This document shows positions 17,487 through 27,727 of a stretch of 64,000 nucleotides of DNA, piece by piece; position 1 is the first letter of the stretch, and every line of letters starts with the position of its first letter. Made by a program: the position numbers and the translations under genes. The notes beneath the pieces are model-generated. The model was not told the origin of the DNA, did no database searches, and saw nothing but the letters and a program-made list of their open reading frames with translations. This DNA comes from Calvatia gigantea. Taxonomy: Eukaryota; Basidiomycota; Agaricomycetes; Agaricales; Lycoperdaceae. The stretch lies in NCBI GenBank assembly GCA_025093985.1, contig JACAAK010000003.1:4879542-4943541 (forward strand), in the 5' to 3' direction.

Positions 17487-17720
17487 CAGGCCTTCCTCTT
17501 CCTTGTGCCCTCCACTTTAGCATCATCCGGATGCTTTCTCTCGCCAATCGTACCCTGGCTTGGTTGCAACGGGTGGGTTGATGGGATATGTGATAGGGAC
17601 TAAGAGTATCCATATGTTTGGAAACAATATCGCTGGGAATGGCCTTATTGGCCAGACGACAATGGATCGGCGTTGTTATCATGCCAGTATCATCTCGCAA
17701 AACTTGCCGGAGAACATATA
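17487..17720 (-). pseudogene. Decayed 5' fragment of an ISWI gene
   Basis: The plus-strand sequence aligns with about 11990-12190, the first exons and introns of ISWI. Shared blocks include GGCCTTCCTCTTCCT, AGCATCATCCG, the counterpart of ATTGTTTCCAGACAG, and the following exon. Order and orientation are kept, but many differences and gaps remain. The rest of the gene is absent. This fragment stands in the same relation to the serpentine gene at 18.1 kb as intact ISWI does to the one at 13.6 kb. Confidence 0.7.
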
Positions 17721-18118
17721 AATGTCAGCGTTTGGGAAGAGCTAACGTAACGCGGTCCCCATTGGTCCATCGATCACTGATCAGAAGACGCTTCCTTGCG
17801 AAGGCAAAGTGAAGCTTTAACTGATACAATGTGCAGACGAGACAGGAGACCATTGGAGGGGCTCAAGCCCTCGAGAGCGGAGACATACCTAGCGTAAGTA
17901 CGTGTCATTCGCTTTGAGAATTTGTTGTCAGAATTCCGTGACGCTAATGGGAAATATGACAGTGGTCCTCAAGCCTCAGGGAAAGGTTCCTGTTAAGTCT
18001 CACGAACTTCATCCGCCTTCGTTTTCTTCTGTCACTGTCAAATTAGAAAAAGAACGATGAGGCTGCCCGTACCGGTGGATTATCCCTCCTTTACCCCAAC
18101 TTTGAACCTTCCACCGTT

Positions 18119-19492
18119 ATGTCACTAAATTTCAGAGGGCCACCACCTACTTCGCCGCCGTTGGAGGTCGCATATATCATGTCCGTTTTGATTGAGGTGT
18201 GTTTCACCCGAACCGAGCTCCTACCCCATCTCTAACTGATACTTATCTTTCACGCAGGCCTTCCTCTACGGTGCGATAGTGTCTTGCTTGTTGGCCTATC
18301 CCTGATACACCACTGCAGGTATATATGCGTGCCTCTTCTTTGAAGCTAGCTACATCATGTTGAAGAAGCGGAAAGAGAGCATAGCATCGGGCAGAGTAAG
18401 CAAAGTTCGTTGACAAACTTATTGTTTCTGACGTTTGAAAAGGTTTTTCTCGTAATGACCTTCCTCATGTACATCGTCTCCACAGCTCATATCTGTACGC
18501 GGTTTGGGATCGGACCTAGGTCTTAACCGAGACATCGGCTAATCTTTGGTGGTAGGTTTGGGTCTCTACAGGTTACTGAATGGTTATGTCTGGCGTGTGC
18601 AATCACCAGCATGGTACTTTGGGGATTTCCGTAACTGGGAGACGGTCGCTCACATTTGCTTGTGGTGGGTCATGACGTGGCTGGGAGACGGATTGGTTGT
18701 TCGTAACGTAAACCCCACCTTCCCTTAGTCGTATACTCACTCTAATTTTAGATTTATCGTTGTTGGGTGGTTTGGGGTCACAATTACTGGGTCGTCGTTC
18801 TTCCTATTATTCTTCTTATTCTTGAGTTCAGTGAGCAGCAATAAGTTAATTCTGCGCTCGAACTGGCTGACCGTTCATGCATAGCGTCAAGTAATCTTCT
18901 CATTGTTTGGGTTACACACCTGGGCATGGTTTCTCTTCGTACCTACTTCTCTTGGCTGGCGACTGTCTACCCTCTTGTGTTGTCACAGAATGTCATCACA
19001 ACAGGGTTACTTGGCTTTAAAATTTGGACTCAACACCGCAGTTCTGTAACAAATGGTGTCGTCGATACATCATCCAAATTACGTCTGGGCCAGATCTTCC
19101 GAATTGTCACCGAAAGCGCAGCTATCTACACCATTCAAGTTCTTGTCCTCGTGACCTTGTCTCCGTTGGGGCACAATGGCCAATTCATCATCCAATCAAC
19201 TCTTGTTCCAACCACAGGTGAAATGGTTCCTCCCCAATGAGATGTTATCCCTCTGATCTGCTTTCTCCAAGGCATCGTTTTTGTTCTAATTGCAGTCCGT
19301 ATTCATCTCACAAAGTCAACGACATTCTTTTCCAATCCTATTACTCTTGGTGAGGTACCAAACTGGACGGAGGGTGATTCATCTCGCAGTGCACATAATA
19401 TTAGGGGGCTTGGATCAGGGGAGACACAATTAGGTGGGGGTATATATGTCAGGGCGGAGCTTACACCTTCCGTGGGCGTCAATCCGGAATGA
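18119..19492 (+). CDS. Serpentine membrane protein, tandem family member 2
   Basis: The best preserved member of the local family. Exon 1 starts at ATG 18119 and contains FRGPPPTSPPLEVAYI. Exon 2 is the 13-nt GCCTTCCTCTACG, followed by a short intron whose branch site reads CCCTGATAC. Later exons encode YACLFFEASYIMLKKRKE, MTFLMYIVSTAH, WETVAHICLWWVMTWLGDG, YRCWVVWGHNYWVVVLPII and NVITTGLLGFKIWTQHR. A final helix (GIVFVLIAVRIHL) and a short polar tail end at TGA 19490-19492. About seven transmembrane helices are expected. If the 13-nt exon is missed, a false in-frame TGA appears, so automatic models will probably call this gene broken. Function is unknown. The gene ends immediately before the CpG-free block. 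Confidence 0.7.
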
Positions 19493-22297
19493 TCTTTCAT
19501 CATTCCTCATGTTTTTCAATTTCATTGTGGAGGAGATTGTGATATATTTTCCCCTGATTTCCTTTTCTCATTCAAGGGCTAGAACTTCATCCATTGGATA
19601 ACTCAGGCTTAAATATGTAATGAGGGTCCACTGACAGCTGGAAGGTTTCCCCTTGCCAGCATATACCAATTCCCCAGACTTGGCCTGCCACTGCCTGTTT
19701 CTCTCCTTACCAGTGTATCATTTTTACAGACCATAACTATCAAGAAGTGTTTCAGTTTTGCTATTTCTAATCCCAATAATTAGTTCATCAATTTAAAAAA
19801 CTGCAGGGGTTGCTGGTATTTGGCACTCACACAAAGAGAATGATGCAAGTTGTGTTGGATATGGAATGGGTTCCTCATGAGGATGAAACACAAGATAAGT
19901 GGCTGTGTTACAGCCAAAGGGCATCATAGACTGTCCTTCTATTAGTGCCCAAGATGCACAGGCACATACTTCTTGCAACATTCAATCCACATTGCATCTC
20001 ACTCTGTTTCTTCAGGTGTATTAGCAGTCTCAGCATGGCATAAAGTGTATGTTTTTTTAACTAAAGCCTCCAGTGAACAAGTCATGGTGTGGTTGTGGAT
20101 AGGAACCAACTAACCTATAAGGTCAAAGTTATCCATGTGGTAATATACTTGATAAACTCCAAATGAAGCCACTTCCCAAACTTAAGGCTATGAGGCCTAT
20201 CAACACACCCACACTGGCATTACCCAGTCTGTTGTCATAGAGGCCACCTCAATGGGGGTATCATTGCAAGGATCTTCTTGCCTGTAATGCTGAAATAACT
20301 CCTCTTGTAGCTACTTATCCACCTTTTGCTGCTGTGCTGAATCTGCACTGTTTCAGCACTGTGGTTGGTCTTACTCTCATACTTCTTGCACCTTAAAATA
20401 AACTGAGACATGTATTATCCAAGTCATTTCCTTGACAGAAAATTGTTGCTCAATTTCTTGTATGTGGAATTTTGGGTTGTTACTGGCTTTGATATTTCAG
20501 TGTATCCCACTTGGTTCCATACTTAAATGTACAGTATTGGCCAGTACACTTCTTCAACTTCTCAGCTGGCCTGAAGAAAGTATTGGCTGGTCCATACTAC
20601 CCACTCATCCTTTCAAGTGCCCTTGCTCTGCCTCACAACATCTGCAACCTCCATGCCAATAACCCAGAACATGTATTTCTCCAGCATATGTTTCATTGCT
20701 GTATTCCTCTTTACCCTCCTCACCTTCTCTTCCACCTTTTTAGTTCTCAATTCAGAAAGTTCCTCAGATCTTTTAGGTCATAGCAGCCCTAAAACCAAAT
20801 TCCAACATAAGCCAAAGGGACCAATACCTATTAAACCTAAGCCTCAAATACCTGCAAAGAAACCAAGGCCTAAACACTGGCAAAGAAACCAAAGCCTCAA
20901 ACACTAGCAATGAAACAAAATCCTAAACTAAAGCAGGTGAGTGGAACTGCCACAGGAACTAAGGCCAGAAAGCCACATCTTGATAGGTATATGTCCAAGC
21001 ATTATGTACCAAAGATCAAAGTACAGTCAGAGGATATTCTGGATTCCATGTATCACCTCCACTGCCAAGAGCTTGGTGACTACCTTGACCAATGGGATTA
21101 TTACAATACCAGTGGGGTGGCTTTACAAGTCTGAAACCCTTTAACAACTGGAGCTGGATCAAATGTTGCAGTTCTTGAAGCCAGGAATCCAGTAGAAGCA
21201 GTTGCAGATGTTGTCATTAACAATTGTAGATATTATCAAAGAGACTATATAGGGCAACAATGATGTATGTTTTTTGTATCTTGTTAGATTCTGTTAGCAG
21301 CACTTAGGAACTGCAATTTCACAATATAAGCTCATGGAACATTTTTGCAAGAAACAGTTGTGCATGGAAGGAAAGAGTTCCCAATGTTTAACTGGGTAGT
21401 GTGTCATACAAAACATGAGAAAAAATTTGCTGGAAAGAAAGGAAAGAATTGGGGACATAGACACAAGGAAGTTGACATCAAGATTGGTGGAACCATTGGG
21501 TAAGTTCTCTCTTTCAACTTCAGCCATCAGGGTCAGTCAGTTTAAAGCTGATACTTAATTGACTGGGCAGATATGAGATTTATTGGTTTAAGAAAGGGAC
21601 ATTCCATAGGAAGGGAGATGGTGGTTACCTTAATGTGAGTGAGCTCAAGAAGATGGTTGTGCTGATACTTACCTAAACACCTGTACAGTGGGCTTGGACT
21701 GGGACTGCGAAGGGGGTCAAGGACAATGGAGCAACTATTGAGTTTGCTGCATCTATATGAAGATGCAGGTTTTGTATCTGTCTTATTTGGGCTGTGGTTA
21801 GTCTTTCCATAGGGCCTGCTTGATGTGGATTATGTAAGGGCAACCCACAGTCTGAGCAGCTCAGGGACATGAGGCTCTCATGAGTCAGGTGAAGCAGACA
21901 AGCAGATAACTGTGGGGGAATCCTTAGTTATATTACAAGTGACTGTGTAGACTACATACCTGTAGGGGAATCCTTAGAGAATTGGATAAGGGTCCCCTGC
22001 AGGTGTACAGGTTAATATATACTACTTTACTGTCCATTGTCCTATTGTTTCATTATGTATGTAAGTCTATCATTGTCCTTCAGGATCTCCAGTTGTTATT
22101 CATATCTGCACAGCTGAGTGTGGGTGAGGGCCAGGAGTTGAGGGACAGTCCAGGGGGACCATTGGGGGTTGCCCTGACAGATTATATAGCCCAGAAATGC
22201 AAAATTCTCCACAATTTGTGCAATCTCTTTGCTTCAGATTAATCAAAAATGAATGTGGAGGACCATCAGTGCACCCTAGAGACCTTTTTTCATGGTG
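19493..22297. mobile_element. Decayed, almost CpG-free transposable-element block I
   Basis: About 2.8 kb with one CpG that I could find (near 21708), flanked by normal CpG-containing sequence. TG and CA are abundant. Short frames resemble decayed coding exons, for example a Lys/Pro-rich stretch near 20.8-20.9 kb and YEIYWFKKGTFHRKGDGG near 21.57-21.62 kb. None is a complete protein, and I do not recognise the family. The pattern fits a transposon decayed by deamination of methylated CpG. The right end contains an LTR-like segment. Confidence 0.65.
21960..22010. repeat. LTR-like segment shared with the second CpG-free block
   Basis: The segment beginning TGTAGGGGAATCCTTAGAGA matches 58537-58581 in order over about 45 bases. 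A partial echo, TGTGGGGGAATCCTTA, lies about 50 bases upstream. TG-initial, AT-rich sequence with TATATA downstream suggests a solo or broken LTR. I could not define its right end. Confidence 0.45.
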
Positions 22298-24838
22298 TCG
22301 GAGGTCCATCTGATCCATCCACTTTCCCAGCAGTGCTTCCGGCAAACCAGGGTCATTTTTAATTTAGTTCTGGTACTCTGGGAAAATCTGGACAGTTGAC
22401 ACATGTTTCGCATGAGTGTCCCAGAGTACTGTGTCTTGCACTGAGTAGTGACGAGTAGGCTAAGATAGTCTTTAAAAAGGATATCATGTTGTGTACTATA
22501 AGCAAACAGAACGTAGTGCATGAGTGTTGGGAGTGGAGGACCGGGACCTTGGAAAGGTTCCCAACGATCAGGTGTGTGATCCGAAGGGGGGACGCTGATG
22601 GGTCACCCCAACCACGTGCCTTTCGGTCACTGCGCGTTGTTCATCAGATTAAGTTAATGAGGGTAGTGGTGGGTGGGGAATAAAGAAATACAGTCAGGAG
22701 TAGTCTAATGTCGAGCTAGGGGGTTTTCGGGGGTCCTGCAAAGGGGGATGAGAAGGTGTCAAGAGAGTTTGGACGTCCGAAACCGTGCCTGTGACGCGTC
22801 ACGCCGGATGCAAGACGGTTGCACCTGGATCTTATCATGACCAGGTGCTGCACTCAAACACGATCCTCAGGCTAAGAGATTCAGTAGCATGACGACATCG
22901 AATCGTCAAAAACAACAAGTTCGGATAAGCGGATAAGTCCTGGTTTCCAGGCGAAGACGTGCATTAAGCCATAGTCAACCATAAGTTTCCTTTTGCGGTC
23001 TTTCAGCTGTCGAAAGGTGCGGGGCGGGCTGGTCCAGACGACTCACCACTTCCTTTGATACTTTGTAAGTGTCTTTCCAAATGCCAAGAGGACATGCTTT
23101 TCGGAAATATGCTCCTGTACCCTCTTCCTTGACCTGCCCATCTTTTCCTTCACGCCTCCCGCCACATGTACTCGGAACTTGCCGGTTGAAGTGACGAAGC
23201 CCACTCAAAGTGTAAGGCACCAGCACCCCCGAAGTGTAACTCAGCCTGGCTGGGAAATCTCACGCGACGGGGAATAGCGCAATAAGGGCAAATTTTAAAC
23301 CAGCCAGTCAGGCAGCAAGCGAGGAGCATCTCAGCACGATGGACAAATATCTATCCGCTATATCAAAGTTTGGTCCACAGATCTCTTGGTTGCCGTGTTG
23401 CTGGCTTGGAACCCGATAACTATCGGTAGCGGTAGCAGTGCATATCATTTTGATTGGGTTCATCTTTTACTGGAAAGCCCAGGAAAAGGAACACACAACT
23501 CTGAAGTGTGTTGCTGGAGTTGTACATCAAATTGCGGACCCTTGGCCAGCTGGGTCATGACCCTCGTTCGTTCCGATACAAATCTTTTGAAAATACAAAC
23601 GCCCGGGTGTTACCTCACTAGCGTCACGAGCAAAGCCAAGCCATATTCACGGGAATCTTGCATCACTTCTCTCTCGTAACGAAGAAAATGAAACGCGGTT
23701 CTACTTTCGTCTAACTTTGTGTGACAGAAGCATGACATGCACAAAGGAGGAGCATCAGTGAGTCAACACTGAGCGCTCGATTCACCAACGCGATAAGCAT
23801 CACGAGACACGAAACTCTTCGCCCCAAAGAATACCGCAACGCCATTCATCCGCGATATCATAAGGGTTGGGGTGCGTAAAACAGCGGGATAGTAATCGAG
23901 GTACAGGGTAAAGTTCGACGAGAAGAGCGGACCACTATTTAGCATAAGGAAATCGACCGAACGCGGATCGGGATCCATGGGCATCGGGCGGATTACAGAA
24001 GTGTAGATTAGCGGTTAGAGCGTCTTGGTGTTAGAGGGTTTTGATACTCGGCGCCCCGTTGAATGGCCTCAACGTGTGCATGGAATGCTTATATGAGTCA
24101 GTGTTACATGAGATCAATGACGGTGTCCTGGCCCGCATGGGAACGTCGGGAGAAACGGTCGTCTCTAATCATCTAAGCTTCCTCCAACATACTTACTATC
24201 CATCCTACGTCAACGCGGCTCTGAGTTCCACACATCCGTACAAGAACGGCAACAGACTCTCACAACCAGGCCAACAAGGTACTTATTTCGGACTTTTGTT
24301 TTGCTAAATTCTTGCAATGTCAAATACCAGAGATGATTACCATTTTTTCCACACTGGAGCTGCCAAAGGTTTCAACTGTCTCATCCATCTAAGGCACATA
24401 ACACATGAAGCGTACACCAGCGCAACGCCGCCCTGACTTGGACAGTTGGTGATGCAATCCTTCATTTAACGTTCGGTGCCAACCGCCCACCGCTCTATCA
24501 AAGATTGTAGTACCAGACAACCAGATTCAAATTGAACACGGCTACAGGTGACCACCCTAAATGCGCCTCCCCCAGCCCTTACATCCAAGTTCTGAAAAGA
24601 CAGTGGGTGATTGATTGTTGTGGGGGGCGCCGATCCAATGTGAGTACACCGGTTAGGGATATAAGTTCCATCATTGAAGGGCAATAGTTTCACCAGTTCT
24701 TCTCCTTGCCTCATCTCTTTCTTGCGCTCATCATTCAACTGATCCACTCCGGGCTTGTGCGTAGAACGGCTTCAGTGAGCACCGTATGCAACAAAGTAGG
24801 ACATTTTTAATCACGCATATGTGGCTTATACAGTGACC
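22298..24838. other. Intergenic stretch, no gene recognised
   Basis: CpG frequency is normal again. Small open frames (22975-23226 minus; 23763-23984 minus; 24041-24307 plus) lack recognisable domains and splice context. The last few hundred bases should hold the promoter of the intronless gene that follows. Confidence 0.4.
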
Positions 24839-26716
24839 ATGGTGAATGCGCCACTGCTCGGGGACACCGCACTTCCGAAGGCCACATCAAAATTAAATCC
24901 CGTTCGGTCAACGATGACGTTAGAAGCCGACTCATCAGCGGATCGATCTTTCGGCGCAGGAGAGCCAAAATTCTACAAAACCACCAACCTTTCACTTCAA
25001 AAACTCGAAAATTCTGATTCGCCTCCCACCCGCCTGTTAAATGGCTACCATGAAACCCATAGATTACCACGCCTCGACCCAGGGATCCCCTTGACATCAT
25101 CGCCTGTCCAATCATCTACAGACCTTCACGGCGGGCAGCTCCTTGCCCAACCCAGTGCAACAAAGTCAACGGTCCTGCGGTACCTGGCTTATAAAACCAT
25201 TTCCTGGGTCCTTGCGGGCGTCTCACTGATGGTTTTGGGTATTGGACTAGCCCAGGCGCTGATCCTCCCGAGAATCCATACTTGTCCCGCTTCGGCGACT
25301 TGCCCAGGGTCCTACGATCCCAACACAGGCAACTCTCTCCAGCTGCTTCAGGCGTTCATGTCGTATTGGCTGAAAGCTGGCGTTATGATCTCCTCTATTG
25401 GAATCCTGAAACTCAGCGCATATCAGGCCTGGTTCATACTCATGCATGAAGGAAACACGGTCAAAAATCTTGACCTGAATCTCGGGGCGATCAGAGGAAG
25501 TCTGAACGATGCTTGTTTCCTTCTATTCAGGAAGAACAATCGCTTGCTTTCCGTTTTCGTCTTCACCCTCCTGGGGATCGGCACGGCGATTTCATTGATC
25601 ACTGGATTATCGATTGAGAAGGAACCCCAGACGCGGTTGGTGACGTTCTCATATAACGTCACGTCAGAGTTGCCGAACAGTAGCGCGAAGTACCTTAATA
25701 ACCCTGGGCAGTTGAAGGCGGCGCAAAAGGTGATCACGTGGGCTTTAGATGGGAACAGGGGCCATGACGGAGCTTTGAGAGGTTCGCTGGTCGCACCGGA
25801 CGCTAGGAGTGTGCAAGCGAGTGACGCGATTCCTGCGGGCCCCACTATTACTGGGCGTTTTGAATGCAAGGGGTGGAACAACTACACTTCGGGGATGAGT
25901 GGAAGGAGAAAGAGCTGGACGGTTTGGGTTAACGAAACTGCATTCATCGCTACGGAGGATATGTCCTTGTCGGTTTCAATATCGAGGATTTATACGGCCA
26001 AGGCGTCATATGTGTGGGCTAGTAATACGACAGGATTGATTCCTAACGCGACGACGACGTCGGATGGTGGGATGAATTTCGCGTTGTGTACACACTGGTT
26101 GGAGATGGAACCAGAGGCGCCAAAGAGAGGAGGAGTGGATTACCTGACTCAGAGCAAGCCTCTGACATCGGGATGTGAAAGCAACGATGCGAATGTGTGT
26201 GTCGCCGATTCGGTGAACAACGCAATTCTGAACTGGTGGGGTGGGTTGGGTACAGCATTCTGGCACATCACGTGTCGAGGAGGCGTGCTGGGACCTGTAC
26301 CCTCTTCCACAGATGAGGAGAGGTATTGTCCACTCACTCAGGAATTGTGGAAAGAGACCACAGTTAGCATGTTGGACGGTATCATGCAAACTGCGCCAAG
26401 AGGTGGTCAAGGAGTCCAGGATCTCCATGCCGTCGTAGAAGGGATGAGCAGGAAGAGGTGGTGGGTGAACGCAACTATCCCGGGAGCAACTGTAGTCGTG
26501 TACCTGATTGGGTTAGTGTACACTTGCGCTCTCAGTCGAGGCGACAAGGTGCTTAAGGAGTTGGATCTCGGGGAGGTGATACAGGCTGCGCAGACAGACC
26601 ACATCCATGATTTGGTGCTGACGGGCAGATTGAAGAAGACACCTATTCGGTACCATAGTGAAGTTGGATTTATTGATACACGTAGTCGCGTCTCCACATT
26701 ACAAACGAATGCTTAG
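24839..26716 (+). CDS. Intronless membrane protein with large glycosylated ectodomain
   Basis: Single open frame of 625 codons starting at ATG 24839; the frame is open slightly further upstream but without an ATG. A polar N-terminus of about 110 residues precedes helix 1 (SWVLAGVSLMVLGIGLAQAL), helix 2 (AGVMISSIGILKLSAYQAWF) and helix 3 (SVFVFTLLGIGTAISLITG). A domain of about 300 residues follows, with Cys residues and N-glycosylation sequons (NVT, NYT, NET, NTT, NAT). A last helix (ATVVVYLIGLVYTCAL) and a short tail close the protein. A plasma-membrane or endomembrane protein with one large extracytoplasmic domain is inferred. Family and function are not recognised; similar architectures recur as lineage-specific hypothetical proteins in Agaricomycetes. 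It has no introns and no frameshift doublets, unlike its neighbours. Confidence 0.75.
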   Translation: MVNAPLLGDTALPKATSKLNPVRSTMTLEADSSADRSFGAGEPKFYKTTNLSLQKLENSDSPPTRLLNGYHETHRLPRLDPGIPLTSSPVQSSTDLHGGQLLAQPSATKSTVLRYLAYKTISWVLAGVSLMVLGIGLAQALILPRIHTCPASATCPGSYDPNTGNSLQLLQAFMSYWLKAGVMISSIGILKLSAYQAWFILMHEGNTVKNLDLNLGAIRGSLNDACFLLFRKNNRLLSVFVFTLLGIGTAISLITGLSIEKEPQTRLVTFSYNVTSELPNSSAKYLNNPGQLKAAQKVITWALDGNRGHDGALRGSLVAPDARSVQASDAIPAGPTITGRFECKGWNNYTSGMSGRRKSWTVWVNETAFIATEDMSLSVSISRIYTAKASYVWASNTTGLIPNATTTSDGGMNFALCTHWLEMEPEAPKRGGVDYLTQSKPLTSGCESNDANVCVADSVNNAILNWWGGLGTAFWHITCRGGVLGPVPSSTDEERYCPLTQELWKETTVSMLDGIMQTAPRGGQGVQDLHAVVEGMSRKRWWVNATIPGATVVVYLIGLVYTCALSRGDKVLKELDLGEVIQAAQTDHIHDLVLTGRLKKTPIRYHSEVGFIDTRSRVSTLQTNA

Positions 26717-27274
26717 ACCTTCTGATATTATCCTCTTTCATGTAGGCTAACTTAATGTATATCATCTGCGCCATTATATACCCTAGCGAGCCCTGTAATT
26801 ATAAATGAGTATGTCTGTAGTCGCCGGTGTATGTATCGAGGCTTCCCAGTTCAACGCCCGACCCCCACACCGCTCATCACAAAAACTTTTGGCGATGACA
26901 AAACCCAGGATGGGAACCAACGGTAGTCATGATTAGGAGTCGGAGGCCCGATGATCACAACCATCACAAGCTTAGTCTAGAGAACGTAGAGGGGGGATGA
27001 GGACACCTCCAAGTCGGCTGTACATCCACGCCAGGGTCCGGATGTTCTATCGAAAAAAAGTATAGAGTAAATGCCATGGCTGGGCGTGCGTTACTAAGGG
27101 GAGTGGGTGTGCCTTGGCGCGGCACGATCCTAACCCTTCCCGATTCGCACAAATTCTTGGATTCTGTATTGTTGTTGACCAATATCTGTTATCGGCGCCA
27201 TCAGATGTCGAAAGTAAATATTTATGGCTGTGAAAGGAATGGAGCTCCGCAACTTAATCTCTCCATCATCCATC
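26717..27274. promoter_or_regulatory. Spacer and promoter of the small acidic protein gene
   Basis: No coding signal was seen. A CT-rich stretch just before the ATG at 27275 is typical of fungal 5' untranslated regions. Two upstream in-frame ATGs at 27224 and 27239 could extend the protein slightly. Confidence 0.35.
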
Positions 27275-27665
27275 ATGGACTTCTTGGGCGGCAAAAAACC
27301 TGAGGATGAGAGCCAGAAGCAGTCGCAATTGGGGGGAGGTCTTATGGACACGATCAACAATGTCTTGGGAGGTGGCCAATCTGGAGAGCGTAAAGAAGGT
27401 ATAGGACTTTTAATTACCTAATTATTTGCCTTGATATTTATGAAGTGTTCTAGATTCTCTTGACAAAGGTATTATATAGATTCGCTGCGCTCGACGCTTA
27501 CTGACTAGAGTAGCTGTCGACTGGGTGGAGGAGCACGTATTAGGTCAGGGTCCCCAGAACAACGAGAGCGCCATAGAGCAAGCGAAAGATGAGCAAATCA
27601 GCGATTTTATTCGGCAGAAGTACAAGGATACAACTGGGAAAGATTTCCCTGTTTCAGACAAATAA
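27275..27665 (+). CDS. Small conserved fungal protein of unknown function
   Basis: Three exons encode about 95 residues. Exon 1 is 27275-27398 (MDFLGGKKPEDES..., Gly-rich LGGGLMDTINNVLGGGQ). Exon 2 is only 15 nt (27454-27468, DSLDK across its junctions). Exon 3 is 27514-27665 (AVDWVEEHVLGQG, then SDFIRQKYKDTTGKDFPV). It is acidic, without signal peptide or membrane helix. Short proteins with a Gly-rich start and this C-terminus are, to my knowledge, common hypothetical proteins in basidiomycetes; I cannot name a function. It lies 62 bp upstream of the phosphoglycerate mutase start on the same strand. Confidence 0.65.
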
Positions 27666-27727
27666 GTAGATCCGATGTCATCGTTGATATTGATATCAAT
27701 TATCATTCTTATCATTCCCCGTCCACA

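Noticed and set aside
18290..18320. In-frame TGA in the serpentine gene, considered as a nonsense mutation
   Set aside because: It lies inside a short intron (branch CCCTGATAC, acceptor CTGCAG). The paralogue has the same intron.
20430..21140. Chain of plus-strand frames in CpG desert I, considered as a gene
   Set aside because: Frames are short and overlapping, with no complete domain, and composition is that of a decayed repeat.
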